From the NCBI GenBank assembly GCA_035342095.1, contig DAOQWL010000002.1, positions 1-64,000 of the forward strand: DNA of 64,000 nucleotides. The letters are read 5' to 3'. Every line of letters begins with the position of its first letter. Positions within the stretch are counted from its first letter, which is position 1. The notes below the pieces were generated by a model that worked only from the letters and a program-made list of their open reading frames with translations, was not told where the DNA came from and made no database searches. The stretch comes from PLanc-01 sp035342095 (GTDB taxonomy: Bacteria; Planctomycetota; Phycisphaerae; Sedimentisphaerales; Anaerobacaceae). A program made the translations under genes and the position numbers. Below are positions 49,777 to 58,662 of this stretch, piece by piece.

Positions 49777-50004
49777 ATGTTGGAAGGAACGGTCAAATGG
49801 TTCAATCCGCGCAAGGGGTACGGATTCATCGGAACCAATGACGGTCGCGACGTGTTCGTGCACTACTCCAGCATTGCCGGAGACGGCTTCAAGACTCTGG
49901 AAGAGGGGGATGTGGTCCTGTTCGATATTGCCGAGGGAGAGAAAGGGTTGCGAGCCACCAACGTCGTCCCCAAGCTCCCCTCGGAGAAGCAGCCTTCGCC
50001 ATAG
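49777..50004 (+). CDS. Cold-shock domain protein
   Basis: 75-aa single-stranded nucleic-acid binding protein of the CspA type. It starts MLEGTVKWFNPRKGYGFIG with RNP1 (KGYGFI) and RNP2 (VFVHY), plus the acidic EEGDVVLFDIAEGEKG loop. It acts as an RNA chaperone in the cytoplasm. AGGAG is present a little upstream of the ATG (at about 49764). No obvious cold-box leader is seen; a single-gene transcript is likely because a strong promoter follows immediately for the next gene. Confidence 0.93.
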   Translation: MLEGTVKWFNPRKGYGFIGTNDGRDVFVHYSSIAGDGFKTLEEGDVVLFDIAEGEKGLRATNVVPKLPSEKQPSP

Positions 50005-50052
50005 GGCGCCGGTGATCGGCGTGTCTTGCCGAAAGATCGCCCATTTTACCTC

Positions 50053-50081
50053 TTGCAGCCGGGACCTCCGGGGTGTATAAT
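50053..50081 (+). promoter_or_regulatory. Promoter of HNH endonuclease gene
   Basis: TTGCAG (50053-50058), 17-base spacer, perfect TATAAT (50076-50081). The ATG at 50103 is 21 bases on, with AAGGGG just before it. The same TTGCAG-N17-TATAAT pair occurs before ffh. Confidence 0.7.
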
Positions 50082-50102
50082 CCCGTGCAGCAAGGGGTTA
50101 TT

Positions 50103-50738
50103 ATGGCCGATGGTGAGTGCCAATCCGGGCTTGATTGCAGCGTCCTGGTGCTCAACAAGCACTACATGGCCATCCGTATTGTCGGTGCGAGACGCGCGTT
50201 TTCCCTGTTGTGCCGCGAGCTGGCGGAGGTGGTCTCCTGTGAGCACGACGTATACACCAACTACGACTTCAGGAGCTGGGTCGAGGTAAGCCAGTCGCGG
50301 CATCAGTTCGAGCCGGACGCCTACGACTGGGTCTCGACGGTGAACCTGTATGTCGCTGTGCCGCGCATTATCCGTCTGTTGTTCTACGATCGCCTGCCTC
50401 GCACGGATGTCAAATTCAACCGTCGCAACATCTTTGCTCGGGACAGGAACCATTGCCAGTATTGCGGCAAGCGTTTCCCCACGACCGAGTTGTCCCTGGA
50501 TCACGTGATCCCTCGCAGCATGGGCGGCAAGGCGACTTGGGAGAACATCGTCTGTGCCTGCACGGGTTGCAACGTCAAGAAGGGCGGCCGGACCCCCAAG
50601 CAGGCCGGCATGGTCCTGATTCAAAAGCCTATCAAGCCCAAGCACAATCCCATGCTCCATATCCACCTGGGCCACCAGCGGTATCGTTCGTGGAGACAAT
50701 TCCTCGACCACGCCTACTGGTCCGTCGAGTTGAAGTAG
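50103..50738 (+). CDS. HNH endonuclease family protein
   Basis: 211 aa. The C-terminal half is an HNH nuclease with a structural zinc site: C118 and C121 (CQYCGKRFP), SLDHVIPRSMGGKATWENIV with the catalytic His, and CACTGC (C153, C156). The N-terminal half (LVLNKHYMAIRIVGARRAFS...) is characteristic of the conserved standalone HNH proteins found in many bacteria. Their physiological DNA target is unknown, and they are not restriction or intron nucleases by context. No methylase or other defence gene is adjacent. The protein is not secreted. Confidence 0.88.
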   Translation: MADGECQSGLDCSVLVLNKHYMAIRIVGARRAFSLLCRELAEVVSCEHDVYTNYDFRSWVEVSQSRHQFEPDAYDWVSTVNLYVAVPRIIRLLFYDRLPRTDVKFNRRNIFARDRNHCQYCGKRFPTTELSLDHVIPRSMGGKATWENIVCACTGCNVKKGGRTPKQAGMVLIQKPIKPKHNPMLHIHLGHQRYRSWRQFLDHAYWSVELK

Positions 50739-50810
50739 TCGCTGCTCGGCGGCGTCCTCGGTTCCTGGTGCAGCATCAAAAACACCCGCTCGCCTCGTGA
50801 TCGCCGGTTC

Positions 50811-51449
50811 ATGATCCGGATGACTGTCTTGGTGTGGCTGCTGCTGTTCGTATTGATCGGCCTGCCACTGACAGCGACCCTGGCCGGGATCATTCCCAAC
50901 TGGGCGTATTGGTCGTGCTTCACGGCGTTCTTCACGCTTCTGCTGCCTCTGATCCTCTGGGGCAATGCCCGCCAGAGACGGATACAGATCGAGGACGGGA
51001 CGTATCGCCGGCCCGGACCGACAGGGCCGGCTTCCATCACCACACCGGGCCTCTGCGCCAGTTTTGGCGGCGGCATCTTCGGCGGGACCGCGTGGATGCT
51101 GCCTTTTGCGTGGATCGCAGGGGACTGGGCCTCTATCGGCGCCATTCTCGCCTGTGACGTCCTGCTCCTGCTGACCGTTGCGGCGATCACCCAACGAGAT
51201 CGAAAACGATACTGGTCCGTCGCGACCTGGATGGTCTGCGTGCTCCTGGCCATGACGCTAACGGTTGTCAACCTCCGCTGGGTGGCCTGGACAAACGCTT
51301 ACCGTCAGTCCACCTACTATGACCCGATCAACGACGTCAGTTTGACGACGATCAATCTGATCGTCCTCGGCGTCTTCGTCGCGCTGTTCGCCTTGTTCGT
51401 GCCACGACACGTCTCCTGCAGGGGCCGAACGTCCCGTGGCGACGAGTAG
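50811..51449 (+). CDS. Membrane protein of unknown function
   Basis: 212 aa with about five or six membrane segments (VWLLLFVLIGLPLTATLAGI; WAYWSCFTAFFTLLLPLILW; FGGGIFGGTAWMLPFAWIAG; ILACDVLLLLTVAAI; TWMVCVLLAMTLTVVNL; NLIVLGVFVALFALFV). A cytoplasmic-type Arg-rich loop (GNARQRRIQIEDGTYRR) follows the second segment. No family is recognised. No strong ribosome binding site is seen at ATG 50811 or 50820. It lies 72 bases after the HNH gene on the same strand. Confidence 0.65.
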   Translation: MIRMTVLVWLLLFVLIGLPLTATLAGIIPNWAYWSCFTAFFTLLLPLILWGNARQRRIQIEDGTYRRPGPTGPASITTPGLCASFGGGIFGGTAWMLPFAWIAGDWASIGAILACDVLLLLTVAAITQRDRKRYWSVATWMVCVLLAMTLTVVNLRWVAWTNAYRQSTYYDPINDVSLTTINLIVLGVFVALFALFVPRHVSCRGRTSRGDE

Positions 51450-51540
51450 ACCTCGGTTGGATTTCGCCGGGCTCATCTTCTGGACTGCAAGGAGCGATTT
51501 TGCCCTTGACTAATCCACCAGGGTGCGGCCTTATGAGTTC

Positions 51541-52017
51541 ATGGCCGTCGAGAACAACCACACGCAGTTTTCATCGCTTTTCAGTCCCGCCGACGTGGTG
51601 TGCCAGACCGAGGAGAAGGACCGCGACAAGGTCCTCCGGGATCTGCTGGAGGTATTGGCCCGCCGTCGGGGGATCGGCAGCATTGAGCAGGCGTATCGAG
51701 CGGTTCTGGAGCGTGAGACGGATCTGGCGACCCTCGTGGCGCCGGGGCTGGCGATGCCCCATGCCCGCCTGGAGGCGATTGACGGTCTCGTCGTGGGAGT
51801 GGCGACCTCGCGCCAGGGGATTGTGTACGATCCCCTCAGGCCGGACAGTCTGGTCAAGCTCGTTGTGCTGACCCTCGCGCCGAAGACCGCGCCGGGCGCA
51901 TATCTCCAGGCACTCAGCAGTCTCGCCAGAATTTGCCAGGACCCTTCGACGCCCGACGTCGTCGCGAGTCTGCCGACCGCCGAGCAGGTCTGGGCGTTCT
52001 TCGACGAGGGCGGCTGA
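51541..52017 (+). CDS. PTS EIIA-like (fructose/mannitol type) protein
   Basis: 158-aa cytoplasmic domain of the PTS EIIA-2 (PtsN/FruA) family. LEVLARRRGIGSIEQAYRAV and LAMPHARLEAIDGLVVGVAT place the phospho-accepting His74 in MPHAR. No EIIB/EIIC transporter, HPr or EI gene is in the window, so a regulatory PtsN-like role is more likely than sugar uptake. The start is uncertain: ATG 51541 or GTG 51523. TTGACT at 51506 with a poor -10 at about 51530 raises the possibility of a nearly leaderless message. Its TGA and the TGA of the convergent GyrI-like gene abut as TGATCA. Confidence 0.85.
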   Translation: MAVENNHTQFSSLFSPADVVCQTEEKDRDKVLRDLLEVLARRRGIGSIEQAYRAVLERETDLATLVAPGLAMPHARLEAIDGLVVGVATSRQGIVYDPLRPDSLVKLVVLTLAPKTAPGAYLQALSSLARICQDPSTPDVVASLPTAEQVWAFFDEGG

Positions 52018-52485
52018 TCACGCCACCGGGGCGTAGATCTCCGTCAGGAGTTCTTCCGGCGCCACCTTCGCCGGGTCATTGAGGTACACTTCCCGCGTCG
52101 GTCCGGCCACCTTCTTGTGATTCTCCGCGATCCACGCGAAGAGCCTCTTATACGTCACGGCGGACTTCTCGTAGGGACCCTTGTGCGTCACCACGGCCAT
52201 GTCGCCGCCCGCTAGCTCGTAGCACGTGGTCTCCTCGTCGCCCGTGATCTGCGTGGAAACGGGAATCACGACCTCCACGTCGGCGTTGTGCTGCAGGTTG
52301 GCGCGGACGACGTCTTTGGGGGTCTCGTGGCAGATGAACGCGGGCGGCCCGACGATCTGGGCCCCGTGGGCCTCGATGTACTTGCGAACGCCGGCGAGCA
52401 TCGGACGAATCTGGGCATACGTGCCTCGCTTGCGCATCCCCACCACCAACTGGGGCGTCACGTTCCTGATGACCACGTCGCTCAT
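52018..52485 (-). CDS. GyrI-like / effector-binding domain protein
   Basis: 155-aa standalone domain of the GyrI/AraC effector-binding (SOUL-like) superfamily. VRNVTPQLVVGMRKRGTYAQ begins the fold, and VVIPVSTQ, CYELAGGDMAVVTHKGPYEK and the final LLTEIYAPV are characteristic (AhxGpYe...l..ey motif). Such domains bind small hydrophobic ligands. Without a fused DNA-binding domain the role could be ligand sequestration or hydrolysis. GGAG precedes the ATG at 52485; longer frames upstream lack support. Confidence 0.85.
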   Translation of the reverse strand: MSDVVIRNVTPQLVVGMRKRGTYAQIRPMLAGVRKYIEAHGAQIVGPPAFICHETPKDVVRANLQHNADVEVVIPVSTQITGDEETTCYELAGGDMAVVTHKGPYEKSAVTYKRLFAWIAENHKKVAGPTREVYLNDPAKVAPEELLTEIYAPVA

Positions 52486-52839
52486 GGCACGTTCTCCAAC
52501 AATCCGGTACGGTGAAGACCCGCTGCCGCGATTCGCCGGCATGCCGGTATTGTACCCGGGACGAGCCCCCGCGAAAAGCCTATTTCTCCCACGCTCCACT
52601 GCCCTGACGAACGCAGGTCTTATCTTCCGCCCGCGTGAATCCCCGTGAACTGCGTCGCATCGCCATTCTGTGCTCCCTCCAAAGGAGTCTCGGTATTTCG
52701 ATTGTCGGCTCATCGCCGACGTCGTCCAATCCGCAGTCACGGAGATTGTACTCGATTCGTACGCCCCCGACAAGAGGAAGATGTTGCATGGTACGCACTC
52801 TACTACGCCGTCCACCCTACAATAGTAGGCATGATGAGC

Positions 52840-52888
52840 GTGTCGCGGGCATCCTGCCCGCGATTCGAGGGCGGGACGCCCTCGACAC
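52840..52888. repeat. Variant double-hairpin repeat bounded by GTGTCG/CGACAC
   Basis: GCGGGCATCCTGCCCGC and GAGGGCGGGACGCCCTC hairpins lie between GTGTCG and CGACAC ends. The architecture matches the TAGCA repeats, but the outer stem bases have changed together on both sides. Confidence 0.7.
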
Positions 52889-52955
52889 AAGCGTGGCCAC
52901 CCACCAGACTGACATGGACGGCGTACTACGCGCTGCAATCTACGGTCTCGCAAGA

Positions 52956-53057
52956 GTTGTCATGCTGAACGAAGTGAAGCATCTGGGCAACGAACGCAGA
53001 TGTGGCTCGTTCCTTCACGCGGGCGAGGTCCTTCGGCTCTGCCTCAGGACGACAATG
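52956..53057. repeat. TGTCATGCTGAAC...TCAGGACGACA repeat
   Basis: Starts GTTGTCATGCTGAACGAAGTG and ends with CTCAGGACGACA in inverted orientation, 30 bases before the stop of the next gene. Same family as 10053 and 29427. Confidence 0.7.
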
Positions 53058-53087
53058 TCTCGACCCCACGCAGATTCCTGACTCGCA

Positions 53088-54293
53088 TCACTTGGACGCG
53101 TCGACGGGATCGTTCACGAGCAGCGAGTCCTTCGCCTCGGCGGGGATGCTGCCGAGCTTGGGCGGCACGCCGCGAGCCTTGTCTCCGCCATTCCAGGACG
53201 TGTAGATGTTGTCGTCGTCCACGCCGCAGAAGGGCCGCTTCTCGAACTCCACGTGGGTATCGAGGAACATCACGTTCTGCCCCTGCCCGTCGTGGCGGAA
53301 CGTGTTGCCGGCGAGACCTTGTTCAGCCGTGCCGTTGTGGGGGGCGATGTCGGGCAGGAATTTGGAGAAGTCTCTGGCCTTGACGGAGGGTGAGTCCACC
53401 CACGGATTGCGGTCGCCTGCGATGGCGAAGCCGGGTGGCGAGGAAACCGTCAGGCCGTGTGGCCCATACAGCATGTGATAGGAGTAGCTGCAATGCTTCG
53501 GCGGATTCGGACCAAAATCCCAGAAGTCGATCAACTCCGCCGCTCTATACTGAACGCGGTACGTGTCCGCCTTGAACTCAGTGACTCCCTTCTCTGGCGT
53601 GTTCCGCTTGCTGTCTCTGCAAAGGAATGACTCCGGTTTGACCTCGGCGTATTTGACGAGCAGATACAGGCTCGCGCTGATGCTCACCTGGCCACCGGCC
53701 CTGTCGGGCGACAATCCATAGGCACTCTGACGATTCGAGGCCGTCCAATCGGCGATCCGCCCGGTCCACTGGCTGCTCGGCCCTCCGGCTCGCGGCAATT
53801 CGTCCTCGTAGTCGTTCGCGTAGATCATCATGGCCTTGCCGATGCCGGCGAGGTGTGTGCCGCAGGTCATGCGAAAGGCCCGGCTTCTTGTTCTTGGCAG
53901 GGCCGGGAGTATGACGAGGAGAAAGAGGAGAATCTGTGCAGCGGGAGCCAAGACACCCGCACACGCGAATCCTTTGCCCGTCAGTCGCCCTCCGCTCAGA
54001 GCGATTCGGACGAGGGCGACGATACCCAGTAGTCCGGCAGTCAGCGAGGTTCCCCCCAGAAACCACGTGTACGCGTTCTGCAGGGGACGTGGTACGCCCC
54101 TCCACGCCACGCCGATCAGCCCTGGCAGAAACAACAGACTCACAGCCGCCAAAGCACCGCCCATCACAGCCAGTCTGCTGGTTCGCACGAGTACCGGCTG
54201 ACTACGAGCCTGCGTGAGGCGTTCCATCCGTATGTTGAGGGGTACTCCCTGAGTCTTGCCCGGTTCTCCATTACCGTGTTCCGTCGTGTCCAT
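53088..54293 (-). CDS. Membrane protein with prepilin-like H-X9-DG domain
   Basis: 401 aa. Residues about 30-140 hold three hydrophobic segments of DUF4190 style (VMGGALAAVSLLFLPGLIGV; LTAGLLGIVALVRIALSG; APAAQILLFLLVILPAL). The outer part begins MTCGTHLAGIGKAMMIYAND, the pattern following the helix of DUF1559/prepilin-like planctomycete proteins, and ends with FRHDGQGQNVMFLDTHVEFE, an H-X9-DG-type signature. The normal prepilin cleavage motif is absent, so this domain is carried on a multi-spanning anchor instead of a pilin helix. AGGGAGA precedes the ATG at 54293. Function unknown. Confidence 0.75.
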   Translation of the reverse strand: MDTTEHGNGEPGKTQGVPLNIRMERLTQARSQPVLVRTSRLAVMGGALAAVSLLFLPGLIGVAWRGVPRPLQNAYTWFLGGTSLTAGLLGIVALVRIALSGGRLTGKGFACAGVLAPAAQILLFLLVILPALPRTRSRAFRMTCGTHLAGIGKAMMIYANDYEDELPRAGGPSSQWTGRIADWTASNRQSAYGLSPDRAGGQVSISASLYLLVKYAEVKPESFLCRDSKRNTPEKGVTEFKADTYRVQYRAAELIDFWDFGPNPPKHCSYSYHMLYGPHGLTVSSPPGFAIAGDRNPWVDSPSVKARDFSKFLPDIAPHNGTAEQGLAGNTFRHDGQGQNVMFLDTHVEFEKRPFCGVDDDNIYTSWNGGDKARGVPPKLGSIPAEAKDSLLVNDPVDASK

Positions 54294-54385
54294 GGCTCTC
54301 TCCCTTATGTTGTCTCGTTGCTCCGCCGGGCGTCGTATCCGCCTTCCGTCAGACGTCCTTGTCATGATAATGAAAATACGCCGAT

Positions 54386-54414
54386 ATGATACCACTGGTT
54401 CAGGGGATTGTCAG
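54386..54414 (-). promoter_or_regulatory. Promoter of the H-X9-DG protein gene
   Basis: CTGACA (54409-54414), 17-base spacer, TATCAT (54386-54391) on the minus strand, about 90 bases before the ATG. Confidence 0.6.
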
Positions 54415-54430
54415 CGGTCCAAGGACTTGG

Positions 54431-54539
54431 TAGCACGGGCATCTTGCCCGTGAGTACCATGGGCGTCCCGCCCATGTGGATCTGGGAGATTCACGGGCAG
54501 GATGCCCGTGCTACTCACGGCCGGGACGGCCGTGCTACG
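54431..54539. repeat. Multi-hairpin TAGCA repeat
   Basis: Holds CACGGGCATCTTGCCCGTG, CATGGGCGTCCCGCCCATG, CACGGGCAGGATGCCCGTG and CACGGCCGGGACGGCCGTG, with TAGCA/TGCTA joints: four hairpins in a row. It is followed to about 54597 by CCCGGATCAAGTCCGGG and a CCCCCTGC...GCAGGGGG hairpin that may terminate trmD on the minus strand. Confidence 0.75.
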
Positions 54540-54599
54540 AAGCGCCTTACGGTCCCGGATCAAGTCCGGGGCAGGCCCCCCCTGCAAGAGCAGGGGGCT

Positions 54600-55304
54600 C
54601 TATGAACGGGACTCTGCCGGCGGGTCGTTGGGGAGCAGATCGGGTCGCCAGGTTTTGGTTCGCTCCATCGCCTGCTGGCGTCGCCATTGGGCGATCTTGG
54701 CGTGGTCGCCGGAGAGGAGGATCTCGGGGACTTTCATGTCGCGGAAGACCTCGGGACGCGTGTAGTGCGGGTATTCGAGCAGGCCGTCGCTGAAGGAGTC
54801 GTCCTGGGCGGATTGCTCGTCGCCGAGGGCGCCGGGCAGCAGGCGAACGACTGCGTCTACCAGGACCATGGCGGGCAGCTCGCCTCCGTTGAGGATGTAG
54901 TCGCCGATGGAGATCTGCTCGGCGTTCAGGCCGAGCCGGATTCGCTCGTCGAAGCCCTCGTACCGGCCTGCGATCAGGATCAGACGCTCTTCGCGAGCCA
55001 GTTCCTGGGCTTTTGCCTGGCGGAAGGGCTCGCCCTGTGGGGTCAGCATGATGACCCGACCTCGGGTCGGGGCGAGTTTCTCGACGTGCTCGAAACAGGC
55101 GAAGAGCGGCGCGCACATCATCACCATGCCAGCGCCGCCGCCATAGGGCCGGTCGTCGACCTTGCGGTAGTTGTCGCTGGCGAAGTCGCGGATGTTCGTA
55201 GTCGAGATCGAGACGAGCCCCTGTTCCTGGGCTCGCTTGAGGATCGAGTAGCGAAGCGGAGACTCGAACATCTCCGGAAACAGCGTGAGGATGTCAATTC
55301 GCAT
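54600..55304 (-). CDS. trmD: tRNA (guanine-N1-)-methyltransferase
   Basis: 234-aa SPOUT enzyme that methylates G37 of tRNAs with S-adenosylmethionine, preventing +1 frameshifts. MRIDILTLFPEMFESPLRYS, DDRPYGGGAGMVM, the knot loops LIAGRYEGFDERI and ISIGDYILNGGELPAMVLVD, and YTRPEVFRDMKVPEILLSGD are all characteristic. Length is normal. It lies downstream of rpsP but is separated from it by a terminator-like hairpin, and rimM, which usually lies between them, is missing. Confidence 0.97.
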   Translation of the reverse strand: MRIDILTLFPEMFESPLRYSILKRAQEQGLVSISTTNIRDFASDNYRKVDDRPYGGGAGMVMMCAPLFACFEHVEKLAPTRGRVIMLTPQGEPFRQAKAQELAREERLILIAGRYEGFDERIRLGLNAEQISIGDYILNGGELPAMVLVDAVVRLLPGALGDEQSAQDDSFSDGLLEYPHYTRPEVFRDMKVPEILLSGDHAKIAQWRRQQAMERTKTWRPDLLPNDPPAESRS

Positions 55305-55361
55305 ATTTCACCACAGAGGCACGGAGGACCCAGAGAACCACAGGCGACTATAACGAAAGAA

Positions 55362-55400
55362 ACGTAGGAAAGGAGCCTTCAATTGCTGCCTTTCCTACGT
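55362..55400 (-). terminator. Terminator of rpsP
   Basis: On the minus strand, the perfect inverted arms ACGTAGGAAAGG and CCTTTCCTACGT are followed by TTCTTTCG. It starts 41 bases after the rpsP stop. Confidence 0.8.
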
Positions 55401-55440
55401 CTGTCGTTCTCAGTGCTCTGCGATGCCCGAGTATGTTACG

Positions 55441-55869
55441 TTATGAAGCGGCCGGTGGCTCTGCGGCCTTGGCGGCTTCTGCTGCTGCGGCGGCGGCTGC
55501 CTCTTCGGCGGCCTTCTTCTTCTCGGCGAGGACCCGCTCCGTCTGCGTGAACAGCTTGCCCTTGGCGTGGGCCAGTTTCCGGGCCTGGGCCTGGCGAGCG
55601 GCCTTGTCCTTCGCGTACTTGTGCTGGATCCCGTTGCGAAGCAGGATCTCGGAAACGGTATCGCTGGGGACGGCGCCTTGGCCGAGCCAGAACTCGATGC
55701 GCTCGCGATTCAGCACGAGCTGCTTGGTCGTGTCCTTCTCGAGCGGGTCGTAGTGTCCGAGCTTCTCGATGATCTTGCCGTCGCGAGGCGTGCGGGAATC
55801 CACCGCGTTGAGACGGAAGAAGGGACGATGCCGACGGCCCATGCGGGTGAGTCTGAGTTTTACTGCCAT
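55441..55869 (-). CDS. rpsP: 30S ribosomal protein S16 with Ala-rich C-terminal extension
   Basis: 142-aa ribosomal protein of the small-subunit body. The core (about 1-82: VKLRLTRMGRRHRPFFRLNA, YDPLEKDTTKQLVLNRERIE) is canonical. S16 normally has 80-90 residues; here about 55 more follow, rich in Lys/Gln and ending in an Ala-rich tail (EKKKAAEEAAAAAAAEAAKA). AAAGG precedes the ATG. A long leader hairpin lies 25-78 bases upstream. Such extensions are known in several S16 proteins, but the role of this one is open. Confidence 0.95.
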   Translation of the reverse strand: MAVKLRLTRMGRRHRPFFRLNAVDSRTPRDGKIIEKLGHYDPLEKDTTKQLVLNRERIEFWLGQGAVPSDTVSEILLRNGIQHKYAKDKAARQAQARKLAHAKGKLFTQTERVLAEKKKAAEEAAAAAAAEAAKAAEPPAAS

Positions 55870-55893
55870 GTCTGACCTTTCTGTTCTTGGAGT

Positions 55894-55947
55894 GCTGGAA
55901 AATGAAGGATTGGGCCTATATTCTTCAAGGAAATCTCATTTTCCAGC
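55894..55947 (-). promoter_or_regulatory. Hairpin in the rpsP leader
   Basis: GCTGGAAAATGA (55894-55905) and TCATTTTCCAGC (55936-55947) are perfect 12-base inverted arms with a 30-base loop, located 25 bases upstream of the rpsP ATG. It may control S16 translation or be the end of upstream transcripts; only the structure is certain. Confidence 0.5.
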
Positions 55948-55980
55948 AACTCATCTATATAGAATAATTTCCGAGACCGG

Positions 55981-56050
55981 TTCGTAGTGACGCCGTAAGG
56001 CGTTATCTTCCGTACTGGGGAAGAGATGCCCTTGCGGGCACACTACAAAC
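55981..56050 (-). repeat. Three-stem palindromic repeat, reverse copy
   Basis: TTCGTAGTG-ACGCCGTAAGGCGT-...-GCCCTTGCGGGC-ACACTAC: the same element as 21978-22050 in the opposite orientation, with an intact outer stem apart from one end mismatch. It lies between the small ffh-linked gene and rpsP. Confidence 0.8.
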
Positions 56051-56053
56051 TAA

Positions 56054-56382
56054 TCACGAAACACGTTTACAAACCAAAGCATACCCGTTCATGAAAATCG
56101 CGAAGTTCGCGGGATCGACGCGGGCGTCCAGAGCGATCCTCTCGATCTGTTCGTCCGAGAGCCGGTCGGCGCTCTGCTTCTCGGCGGGCGTCATAATGGC
56201 CACGGCCCGCCGCAATTCCACCAGCTCATCGCAGGTGGGCGCCGCCAGCATGGCCAGCTCGCTGGTTCCTCGCGTGTCCTGGAACCGGTCGCGAATCTGG
56301 TTGCCGTACTGGTCATCGCAGAATCGAGCGACCTCTTCGAGGTACTGCTCGACGGAAATCCTGGTCTTTTCACTCCGCGTCG

Positions 56383-56386
<4 letters not shown>
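56054..56386 (-). CDS. Small hypothetical protein coupled to ffh
   Basis: 110-aa soluble protein without signal or membrane segment, starting MTTRSEKTRISVEQYLEEVA and mostly helical, with LVELRRAVAIMTPAEKQSAD and a C-terminal VDPANFAIFMNGYALVCKRV. Its ATG overlaps the ffh stop as ATGA, so translation is coupled to SRP54. No family is recognised. The coupling suggests a function in protein targeting or ribosome biology, but that is inference only. Confidence 0.75.
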
Positions 56387-57816
<1,430 letters not shown>

Positions 57817-57893
57817 GGGAATCCTCACCGTTTCCCACGGGCTTAGTCGGATAATCCGCATGGATTAGGCGACGGCGCACCTACAGACAGGCT

Positions 57894-57922
57894 ATTATAG
57901 AGGCGCGCGTCCAACTCTGCAA
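57894..57922 (-). promoter_or_regulatory. Promoter of ffh
   Basis: TTGCAG (57917-57922), 17-base spacer, TATAAT (57894-57899) on the minus strand, about 78 bases before the GTG start. Confidence 0.75.
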
Positions 57923-57964
57923 GCCCCAAGCGAACGAAACTTCCGGGAGGGTTGGTGTCGGGCC

Positions 57965-58002
57965 AAAAAGAAAAGAGCTGCCACCCGGAGGCGGCAGCTC
58001 TT
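57965..58002 (-). terminator. Rho-independent terminator of PEP-CTERM gene 2
   Basis: AAGAGCTGCC and GGCAGCTCTT form a 10-bp stem on the minus strand, followed by TTTTCTTTTT, 24 bases past the stop of the gene at 58027. Confidence 0.88.
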
Positions 58003-58026
58003 CATGAACGGTAAGGAGCGGTAATA

Positions 58027-58662
58027 TCAGACCGCTCTGCGTCTGCGGAGCCAGCCGACCAGGCCGGTGCCGAGCGTGCCGAGCAGAATCGCGCCGGGGG
58101 CCGGCACAGCGGGTGTGCCAGCGGCTGCGATGCCGAACTCGCCGACGGCGAAATCAACCGCGGACGTGAGGGTGATGCTCGTCAGGGCGCTGCCGTCGGT
58201 GCTGTAGAATCCGAAGTATGCAGCACCGCCGTTGCCGTCGACATCCTGCATGATGAAGGTCCCGTCCTGCGCCGTGGCGGTGAAGCTGTACACGTTCATT
58301 GGGTTCGGCTCAGCATAGAAGTAGAATGCGCCGGTGTTGTCGGGCAGCGTCAGAGTCAATGTGTAGGCGCCGTTCGAGTAGTAGATGTCGCCTGTGTAAC
58401 CATGGCTCCAGGTCGCCCAACCGTCGGTGGCGGTGTAGGTCTGTACCTCTGTGCTGAATCCCAGGGTCCCGCCCAGGGGCGAAGGCAACGAGGTTATGTT
58501 GATGTAGTCCGCGAGTCCGTCGCTGGGAAACGCGGTCATGGTGTAGCCGCCGAGCGTAGCGGCGGGCACGTCTGTGCCGCCTGCAACGCCTGTGATGGCG
58601 GCCGGGGCGGCGGTTACGCTTGCCAGAAGGACCAGAACTGCTGCTGTTGCCACGTGCTTCAT
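58027..58662 (-). CDS. PEP-CTERM (VPAPGA-type) sorted exported protein
   Basis: 211-aa secreted protein. Signal peptide about 1-22, then a beta-rich domain (FSTEVQTYTATDGWATWSHG; ITLTSAVDFAVGEFGIAAAG), which resembles the PEP-CTERM-associated beta-sandwich. The C-terminus is VPAPGAILLG followed by a hydrophobic stretch and WLRRRR. The tag is almost identical to that of the protein at 10940, and the DNA of the two tags is very similar too. AGGAG lies before the tandem ATGs; the second (58662) has better spacing. A single-gene transcript is likely, with a strong promoter at 58849 and a terminator at 57965. Confidence 0.85.
   Translation of the reverse strand: MKHVATAAVLVLLASVTAAPAAITGVAGGTDVPAATLGGYTMTAFPSDGLADYINITSLPSPLGGTLGFSTEVQTYTATDGWATWSHGYTGDIYYSNGAYTLTLTLPDNTGAFYFYAEPNPMNVYSFTATAQDGTFIMQDVDGNGGAAYFGFYSTDGSALTSITLTSAVDFAVGEFGIAAAGTPAVPAPGAILLGTLGTGLVGWLRRRRAV

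Larger units (their letters stand above)
52486..53087. other. Repeat-rich non-coding region
   Basis: About 600 bases without a recognisable gene. It contains a variant double-hairpin repeat (52840-52888) and a TTGTCATGCTGAAC-type repeat (52956-53057). Bases 52690-52830 are unassigned and have no gene-like frame. Confidence 0.5.

Noticed and set aside
50103..50738. HNH protein as part of a restriction or defence island
   Set aside because: Neighbours are HU, cold-shock, a membrane protein and a PTS EIIA; no methylase, helicase, phage or toxin gene lies nearby.
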